Notes under the pieces: model-generated
What the model was told of the DNA's origin: nothing
What the model saw: the letters and a program-made list of their open reading frames with translations, nothing else
The model's database searches: none
Part shown: positions 56,216-64,000 of the stretch, in pieces
Position numbering within the stretch: position 1 is the stretch's first letter
How the letters are laid out: every line of letters begins with the position of its first letter
Assembly: GCA_022113835.1 (NCBI GenBank)
Contig: JAILWY010000023.1
Span: 15,994,001 to 16,058,000 of the forward strand
DNA length: 64,000 nt
Source: Atopsyche davidsoni
Lineage: Eukaryota; Arthropoda; Insecta; Trichoptera; Hydrobiosidae
Reading direction: 5' to 3'
Made by a program: the position numbers and the translations under genes

Positions 56216-56395
56216 TTGAAAGTTTAAGTATTATGAAAATCAAGTATCAATATATTATTATTTATCTTGAATGAATATAATCTAAATATTATGTACCACG
56301 CTTTTAAATGAGATATTCTTACAAATAAAATTTACTTGTAATTTTCTTACAAATAAAACGAGATAAATTATAAAATAAAAATTACATTTTCTATT

Positions 56396-56460
56396 TCAAA
56401 CTCAAAGAGGTTGGTGACCAACTCACTGAACAAAATATTTTTCTGCTCATGGTTTTCTTA
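56396..56460 (+). repeat. Dispersed SINE-like repeat, short copy
   Basis: CAAACTCAAAGAGGTTGGTG followed by ACCAACTCACTGA aligns with the head of the repeat at 35.6 and 40.7 kb. The following TCTGCTCATG block also fits the 35.6-kb copy. The rest is lost or too diverged. Confidence 0.5.
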
Positions 56461-57285
56461 AGATGAATAGTGTAGTAGGTTTTTGAGTTCTTTTTCATTT
56501 TACTTTTTAATTAATATTCTTAGTAATATAAAATTTCAATCATAAAAGAAATAATATGACAGAATATATGTCTCAAAGATTGAAGGATTTCAAAATATTA
56601 TTTCACGTACATTCGAGTTCGGGACCTTACGGTCAGTGAAGATGTGCATATGAATACAAGTCAATCATAACAAACTATTGTTTTTAAAACCATTTATACT
56701 GATAAAGTACTTAGAATATTTCAATATAACGTGTATATTCCAAAGCAAATAAAGTAGATCATGGTATCCGCTTTGCGGCGAGTTCAGAAAATAACGTTTA
56801 TTATTTTATTATCCACCTGAATCACACCCGCTTTTAGATTGGCCGTACGTGTTTTTTAATGATTGCTTGCTTTAAATCTGGCTCGTCATCAGAGAGCATG
56901 CGTAGTGCAAAAGTGATTGCTAAGGTTAAAGGAAAAAAAAACGATAATTTAATAATTTTTCGGTCAGTGGTGACAGCTATACACGCAGCTCCGCCCAAAA
57001 GCAGACAAGTCCTCTTAAATATGACAAAATGGATTGTTTACACAAAGAAAAAAATACAAAAAAATTAAATCTACCAAATTGAAGTTTTCCGTTCTCATGC
57101 GTATTTTTATAAAATTTATTTTTAAAATATCAGACTTAAAATATCAACTTTCAATCCTAATACAAGAAGTAAAATATTATGAATTATCGCTGGAATAAAT
57201 TCTGAATAGCGGATGCGCTAAAATAACTTTTATCTATCCAAATTTTGTATGCAACATCCCCATATAAATAATTGCTATTTTTTAC
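56461..57285. other. AT-rich non-coding DNA
   Basis: Nothing recognisable. The open frame 56859-57068 (plus) is lysine-rich and has no domain. Confidence 0.6.
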
Positions 57286-57670
57286 ATCTACACAAAATAC
57301 CATGAAAAGACTCCATGATCCGCTATAAAGGCACACAAGCGCCGACTGCGCTCAACGCTACAGTGAAAATGGACCGAATGGAATATTCCAGAACTTTGCC
57401 GTTGCACCGACAAAAGCCGTCGACCAAAGATTGCCTCGCGATCGGCTAGTTGTAAATAATAATAAATCATTAAATTTCTTTTATTTTCGTGTGTATTTTG
57501 GAGAAATAAATTCATTAGAATACTTTGGTGAATGATATACTCTCGAGTGGGGAATGCGGCGTGTGGGCCTGCACTTGCAGTTTCGTTGGCCGCGTGCCTA
57601 GTCCATCTTGCCTGCTTAGCGCCGCGAGACTGTGCTTTCTGAACCGTTTCAGCTACCAATAATTTACAAC
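57286..57670. promoter_or_regulatory. GC-richer island
   Basis: Two complex patches (57310-57450 and 57540-57660) with CpG words. A 123-codon minus frame (57288-57659) covers both. Its translation is mixed with no recognisable domain. Candidate regulatory DNA or an unrecognised exon. Confidence 0.3.
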
Positions 57671-58885
57671 TAAATTAATCGAAAGCAGTTTATGTATGAC
57701 GCAACACAACAACTAACCGATCAACGGAGTTTTCAGTTTAGTTTATTTTGATGAAACTGTCAAAAAACACAGCAAGTATATTTTCACTCAGCTTTCGGTT
57801 TTTTTCCCCAAATATATAAGTAGACTGCATAACCTTAACTCACTTATATTGAAAAGCTTATTTAATGTATTAACTATTTATAAATAGCGTATTTTACTGT
57901 GTGCACATATAATAACAAGCAAGTACTTGTCGAAGTACAGCCAGTAAAAAAATATAAGAGGAAATAAAAAAAATATCATATCCTTCACAAACTAGTAAAA
58001 ACGCATAATTTGCAAAAATAATTTCTTTGTAATTATTAAATTTTCTTTTGATAAGTGTAAGAAGCGGTCATTCTGAATGTTCAGAACCACCGCGAGAAGT
58101 ATTTTGGGCCCCAGATGGTGGCGCGCGTCTAATAAGAATTTTGAAGAATCTGTGTATTCCATGACTTGCATTACACACTGATATAAACACACTGCGTGGT
58201 GTCTCTGAGTTATTTGTACTGTAAGACAAAAACCATATGCAAACAAAATATACAATATCTTTGATCACAAAACATATTTCCTGGAAAAATATTTTTCACT
58301 AACGCGTGTATTTGTCTAATTTCGTCAATTTGATTGCCAGAAATAATCTAACGACTCTCATTGTAACTACGTGGTGTGAACCCGGTTATAAAAATAGATT
58401 TTACACCTTAACATTTAAACCTTACAGGTATAAAGGTTTTACAAATTTATGAGCTTACTTAGATATAATAATAATAATTCTTGGATTGGAGTCCGAAATG
58501 AATTGGTTTGAGAGTATTTGTTATTTACTTATATACTATACGTATAAATTAATTAAAATATATAAATAGCGATGTGATAAAAGTTGTTTTTCTTTCGGTG
58601 CTAACATTTAAATTGATTATTTATATGAATGAGGAATTCAAATGCTATATATTTTTTTAATGAAACCGATTATAAAAAAATGTAATTCGTTGCGAAAACA
58701 CATCTGAGAGCTTTGAACGCATATTCCATAAATTCGTCGGCGATACTCGTGTTTATTCTTGGTGATAATTAATGCGGAGATGATCTGGCGTGGAAGATGG
58801 TCGTGGAAGAGTGCCAGCCAGGGTGTGGCCAGAGGCTGATGAAGGAATGTCCCCCTTGACATTGGAGATCAGACTCACTCTCTAT
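57671..58885. other. AT-rich DNA with a small patch at 58060-58220
   Basis: Nothing recognised. Overlapping minus frames at 57992-58268 have no domain. Confidence 0.55.
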
Positions 58886-58887
58886 CA

Positions 58888-58936
58888 TATCGCCTCGCGG
58901 TCCAGTGGTTAGAGCTCTGGCCTTCACCCAATGCAA
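58888..58936 (+). pseudogene. tRNA-Glu-like 5' half
   Basis: GGTCCAGTGGTTAGAGCTCT (58899-58918), then GGCCTTCACCCA, matches the D-arm and anticodon arm of a tRNA-Glu with TTC in the anticodon position. The A-box is good. The T-arm and B-box are absent, so this is a truncated tRNA pseudogene or the head of a tRNA-derived SINE. Confidence 0.6.
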
Positions 58937-59760
58937 TCTCTAGTACAACAGTTACTTTTTAAAATATTCATTTCCACTATGGCTAAAAACTGACAAAAAT
59001 AAAAGTTTACAAAATAAAACTATTTTAATATTTATATGTACTACTAGCAAAGCTTACTATGATACTTACAGTGCTCATTTCCGATGCTTATTAGTCTTCA
59101 ACAGTGATTCGTTCTAAGACGTTCCGTTTAGACTCAATTTTAATGTTTATACTATTTTCTAATTCAGGACAATCATCTTGTGATTCAATAGTTAGCATGC
59201 GCACTAACCAAAAGATTATTAAGTCTAATTCAGAGCAAAGCAAAATATATATTAGTTAAGAAAAAAGAAGAAAACATTAATAGACATTTACCTATATTGT
59301 TTGCGGCTTGAGCCCATGCACTCATAATTCAGATTATCTGGCTTTGGATGTCTCGTGCTTAAGTATTATAATAAGTCAAATAATCATTTCAAATAAATGT
59401 ATGCATAGGGGAATTTTCCAGAAAGCTCATCTAAATATACCAGAGACTTTTATGACTCACATAACTGAAATTCTGTACTTCTTATTGGTAAACTTTGAAC
59501 AAAATTGTCTTTGAACTTTTAACAAAAAGCATCACATTTTATTTTAAATAATTATAATAAAAAGTAGGCCTGTAAATCAGGTCCATGACATAAATAGGTC
59601 CTATAAAACAGAAAATCATTTTTTTAATATAAAAAAAAACATGATGATAAATTTCATAAAAAAATATTCCAACTTTTTTTTAGTAAAACATAATATTTAA
59701 TTCCACATCCTGAGTGACTGAAATAAACCTTAATTACATATTATTAAATCTGTAGCTAAT
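58937..59760. other. AT-rich non-coding DNA
   Basis: Nothing recognisable. Confidence 0.6.
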
Positions 59761-60080
59761 CAACAGAGTATCATGAATTTTTATGAGGCTCTATTTCGGT
59801 TGCTTGCGCGACAAAGTTCCAATTAAATGTCAGGTATCAGGCGTTATATATTCGTAAGTAATAATTACACGGACCATTCCACTCGAGCACGCGGCATATT
59901 TTTAACCCTGCCGCTCCGCACGGGCCGCTCTAATCACCAACCAGGAATTTCGTCCAATAATAATACTCATTTTAACTAATTAATTAGCTCCTAAGAACTT
60001 CCAACTCGTCTATTTCCAGCGAGGATCTTTACCTCCGCAGACTCGGCTTCGGCGACTCGTTTTATGCATACACAAAGATA
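59761..60080. promoter_or_regulatory. Island with homeodomain-type sites
   Basis: Mixed-composition block with TTAACCCTGCCGCTCCGCAC, AACTAATTAATTAGCTCC (tandem TAATTA), and CTCCGCAGACTCGGCTTCGG. No frame of note. Candidate regulatory DNA. Confidence 0.4.
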
Positions 60081-61370
60081 CGCTGTGTGCTATTTTTTTG
60101 TATCGAACTTTGAAACGGAATTGCATGAATTAAACGATTGATCTAATACCCTTTTAAAATCACATATTTAAAAAAAAGAAAAAAAAAATCTAAGTTATAA
60201 AAAATATATTTTTCAAGGAGCCTGAATGGTGTGTTTACTCTCTTCTTTATATGAGTCGATATATATTATTTTTTTTAACCTATATAAATATAATAAAAAT
60301 AGTTATCTTGCACATATCACACTCACCAAATTAGCAACAGCAGGTTACAACACAAAATTAAATTAAAATTACACATGCAGGTTGTGTTCAAAATATTTTT
60401 AAAAAACCTGTAAGAGTAAAATAAATATTTATTATTTTTTTTGTTTTCAATTGCTCGCATCTTATTTAGTTAAAAATTCGGTAAAGTTTAGATATTTTTA
60501 AATTTATATCTAAATGCATCAACAATAGTCGAAAAGGTGTTAAGCTGCAATAACAGCCAACAAATGTAAGATTACAGCTAACATGCTTCTTTCCTGTCGT
60601 TTCATATGGGAATTATTTATATTTTTGTTGAGATATATTATTTATCTCTCAAATCAATTCTTAAGAGCAGCTCTATGTTCAGTTGAATCTTCAGATTCCA
60701 CCATTTTATTTTATTTGATTCCTATCATCGGAATGTCACAACACATTTGATTTATCCGGTGTATTTTTATACTTGCTACTTTTTAATATCGCTTCAGTAC
60801 TGTTGAAAGTATCCGATCAGGATCGTGTTAAGTGTGAAATGCTTGTGATTAATTCCCTTTATTTGTAATTAATTTAAATATATTTAAAGTTAAAAAAAAG
60901 TGATATATATGACATGCTTTTACATTTGAAAGACTACAATTATTTATGTGTTCGCGGCTATGAGTCGAGGATTTTTTTAAATATATAGTTTGGGATTAGA
61001 TTAATCGCAGGTGGTCACAGGTACATTGATCTCCTTCAAAGTAAAACCATGATTATTCTTAAGGTATTCAGTGAAATTTGATCTTTTTAAAAATAATGTA
61101 CAAGATGTTCAAGTTGAAAAATATATTTTTATATTTTATTGATAAAACGATACTTAATTCTTGTTTACGGGCTCAGAAATATATTATGAAAGAAAGTTCA
61201 CTACAAGTTTTGACTGTGTTTTATAAATACATTATAGTAATAAAAAATTATGAAGTAAATATTTGAGATATCTTTTTTGTTTATTTTAGTCTGAAGATGT
61301 CTATGAAAAGTAAGACCACACAATCAAATTTTTTTTAATTGTATTTTTTGTTCACATTTAAAAATATTTT
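60081..61370. other. AT-rich non-coding DNA
   Basis: Nothing recognisable. Confidence 0.65.
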
Positions 61371-61680
61371 AAATATTTGTTGATTTCGGCGGTCGCTGTC
61401 AATAAAGCTCAGTTGTTAAAATACTTGCTTCTTGGGTATTGCGCCGCATTTATACTTAAAGTACTTTGCCCACCTTTTGCATACCTTAATGATTTCTACC
61501 CTACAGAAACACGGCTTCACATCCGAAATGAATTAAATAAGTCAGTAGTCATTCCACACGGTGAAGTGCATATATACGTGGATTTTTAAAATATATCCTT
61601 AACCCTCTCATAATTTTTTTTTGTTAGTAAAAAAAATAATGCGTTACGTCGTATTTATACAAATGTTGTTTGACATACAC
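61371..61680. other. AT-rich DNA with a 70-codon frame
   Basis: The frame 61377-61589 (plus) has mixed composition and no known domain. Not supported as a gene. Confidence 0.4.
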
Positions 61681-61729
61681 AGATAGACAATAACAATTCC
61701 TTGTATGCGAGCACGGGCAAGTGCATAAT

Positions 61730-62020
61730 TGCATGACTTGCCAGTCTGACGGTTGCGTTAGTCAATATTACGAATCGGCCCGAGCCTGCAGCGCGGCCAT
61801 CTTGAACAACGGCCGAATTGAAATTCGAACGCGCCGCGTTCCAAATTTAAACCCGACCGCGCGCAATAATTAATGTTCTATTTTTAATTTTCGCGGAACG
61901 CGGGCGAAAGTTAAATTTAATGAAGCGGCCCGAATGGACATTCCTCGGAGTGGCGCGCGTCGGGACGCCTCGCTGGACCTCCAGCTGGACCAGAAAGGTG
62001 CACCCTCGTGCTACCTCAGC
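61730..62020. promoter_or_regulatory. CpG island with inverted repeat
   Basis: CpG-dense block with GCGGCCATCTTGAACAACGG (Pho/YY1-type core near 61794), then CGCGTTCC (61835-61842) and GGAACGCG (61895-61902) as inverted repeats around TAATTAATG, followed by AAATTTAA/TTAAATTT inversions. GTCGGGACGCCTCG and CTCCAGCTGGACCAG follow. Promoter- or enhancer-like. No exon recognised. Confidence 0.4.
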
Positions 62021-62030
62021 TTGAGAAGAA

Positions 62031-62155
62031 CAATATTATATAAATAATACATATATATAAAAAAAAAATTCTTATATCATTATAAAAGTTTAGATAATTT
62101 TCGCAAGAGAAAATAATCAAATTAACCCCTTGCTTAAGAAGCTGTTTAAATCGTA
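62031..62155. other. AT-rich spacer
   Basis: Nothing recognisable. Confidence 0.6.
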
Positions 62156-62159
62156 AAAA

Positions 62160-62390
62160 GCTCCCCATTTCTATGCTCTTGCATGGCTACCATTGTATAC
62201 TCTGAGCGTGCGTAAAGGATCGGTAATGGAGTAGTGGACTTGTCGAGGTGGGGGTGCTTGCTAAGGAGTATCAGACCTAAACGCCAGAGCTTTGTAAGGA
62301 AATGAATACGCAGACTTTTTCTTCCAATATAAATCTGCAGTGTTGAAGGATCCACTACACCATGAACATAAGAGGCACCCGAGGAGATAC
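62160..62390 (-). repeat. Dispersed SINE-like repeat, minus-strand copy
   Basis: On the minus strand it reads AGTGGATCCTTCAACACTGC, AAAAAGTCTGCGTATT, TCTGGCGTTTAGGTCTGA, ATTACCGATCCTTTACGC. It aligns in order with the distal part of the 35.6-kb copy. CTCCTCGGGTG upstream fits the head. The 69-codon frame (62146-62355) follows from this repeat and is not a gene. Confidence 0.65.
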
Positions 62391-63320
62391 TAAAACTGAT
62401 TTAAAAGTGCTGATCACCTCAAGTCTAGTTTAAAGTAAAAAAAATGTAGTATTATGGTGCCATTATTTTGAGTCAATGAATTTTGGTTTCTTCATAAAAA
62501 CTGAAATCAACAATCTCTCAAATCAAGTCTCTTTTATTTCTTTAAAATCTAGTGGGTGAACTTGGTTTGAGCATTTCTGAAGCAATAATGCTATTTTATT
62601 ATTAATGTCTACTTAACCTACGGTGATTTTTTCCGGTGCTAATTGGCTTGAAATAAGACACCTTAAAGAGTTTCCAAAGTAATTTTCACACAGTCAGATT
62701 ATTACGAACAGTCTATATTAATACTATGCTCGCTTACCGATCATAAAATTTCGGCTTCAAGAAAACAATTGTTCTAGATTTTTATAAAAAATCCGTCATG
62801 CAGATTTCCTGAACTCTCCCATTGAATACAAAATGTTATTAAAGTGATAAGCTGAATTGTTGCGTATTCCTGGTTTAATAAAATGGCTTAGAAGATCATT
62901 AAATCTTCGATCAATTTAAGCTATGTTATGTATTTTAGAGAATTTCACACCTTGCAGAGTTTGTACACCACTGCAGGATATTTAAATGTAAAAAAATAAT
63001 GCTGTCTTTTAAGATTTCAGAATGAATAAATTTGAAGCAATCATTCAAAGGTTTGATGAGTTTTTGAGTATTGCTATCATTTTTCATAGCTTTAGGAAAG
63101 GCCTTGAACGTAAAAACGCAGTTTTTAAAATCACAGGCTATTGATGTAAACATATGTGGAAATTATAATATTAATGACTGTGGCGTTTTATAAATAGGTA
63201 ATGTAATATCATAGAATTCGAAGGTGGAGATAATTATTTAATACTTAATGGGCTATAGTCCATATCAATATAAAAAGGTTCAGCAAGCAAACTAGTACAT
63301 TAGACTCCATTATATGATTA
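62391..63320. other. AT-rich non-coding DNA
   Basis: Nothing recognisable. Confidence 0.6.
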
Positions 63321-63475
63321 AAAATCCACAGGGCGAGTTAAGTAGCCAAGGTAGTTAGCCAGCAAGGGGTGCAGAGATGGGGTGAGGTGTCCGGGGGTAG
63401 ATAAGGTAATGGCGGGGAGGGGGTAGCGCGTTATGCAATGTTAATGATAAGACAGCGTAATGATGGAACATGCTA
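63321..63475. promoter_or_regulatory. Small G-rich island
   Basis: G-rich block (GGTGTCCGGGGGTAG, GGCGGGGAGGGGGTAGCGCG). Candidate regulatory DNA. Confidence 0.25.
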
Positions 63476-64000
63476 CTTAGGAATTGCTTCTATAATTATA
63501 TAATGTAAATAAATATATATATATGGAATTTTATGTTTATCGAAGTTAATGAAGGAACCATTTTGATGCGGATTCATAACCAAGAAAAGACGATTATAAA
63601 GTTGCAATCTCAAATATATGTAGAAGTGTACTTTTATAGCGACTCACGCGGTAGTTACTTCACATTTAGAAAAATAATGTGTAAACAAAAAAACACATTA
63701 AATCTACAAAGTATTAGGTGAATTGCTTATATAAGGCCGTTGCACTCGGAGGAACTTTAAACGTCTAGCCGTTGAATACTTGATTATATCGAATAATTAC
63801 ACCTATTTAGATATATAATGGGAGATTAGTAAGAGCTTATAAAAATGCATTAACGCCATTACTTTGTAAAGTAACCAGTAGAGTTATCGTATACTGTAAC
63901 CACTAAAATAATGTTGAATTCTACTTTAAATTATTTATCACATGTTAAATTGATAAGTGATATTTCAAAATTGTACCATCAGATAATTATTTCCTAAAAA
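63476..64000. other. AT-rich non-coding DNA
   Basis: Nothing recognisable. The 62-codon frame at 63533-63721 has no domain. Confidence 0.6.

Noticed and set aside
62146..62355. 69-codon minus frame
   Set aside because: Explained by a copy of the dispersed SINE-like repeat shared with 35.7 kb.

Overview
The window is eukaryotic nuclear DNA, very probably from an insect. It is strongly AT-rich, carries no credible complete protein-coding gene, and its only recognisable protein relic is a broken mariner transposase of the mellifera/cecropia type. It also holds a piggyBac-type miniature element, TTAGG-type runs, tRNA-derived repeat pieces and foldback repeats of a kind associated with Penelope-like elements. 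I cannot name the species. A lepidopteran would fit, but nothing here proves it.

The layout is that of a gene desert or very long intron. Long AT-rich stretches alternate with short islands of about 150-450 bp that are GC- and CpG-richer. Such islands lie near 1.2, 3.0, 3.8, 4.6, 5.5, 6.9, 7.6, 8.5, 9.1-9.5, 9.8, 11.4, 11.8, 12.3, 13.9, 17.7, 20.0, 22.0, 23.1, 23.7, 25.5, 27.1, 28.1, 29.1, 31.3, 32.7, 33.7, 36.2, 49.0, 51.0, 52.1, 57.4, 59.9 and 61.8 kb. Several hold dense transcription-factor-like words: POU octamers, palindromic CRE, E2F-like, homeodomain TAATTA, CACGTG and ATCGAT. Most of the longer open frames lie on these islands on both strands and look like composition artefacts. This pattern is typical of regulatory landscapes around developmental genes. 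That reading is inference.

Mobile and repeated DNA: a decayed mariner (40803-41963); a 142-bp piggyBac-like MITE (18171-18312); a dispersed SINE-like family with at least five copies (26.1, 35.6, 40.7, 56.4 and 62.2 kb); a foldback family at 34.1, 38.5 and 39.5 kb, with weaker relatives at 21.1 and 37.1 kb; a tRNA-like inverted pair at 3.4-3.7 kb; a highly diverged array with a period of about 100 bp at 43.7-44.2 kb; and several local tandem duplications (11.0, 29.5, 50.4 and 51.4 kb).

The most interesting signal is the foldback family. At two loci a conserved core is enclosed by inverted arms of different sequence that nevertheless pair in both. The core is a TTGATAA word, a hairpin, GAAAC, a short palindrome and GTC. 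It resembles the hammerhead ribozyme core, with deviations that may disable it.
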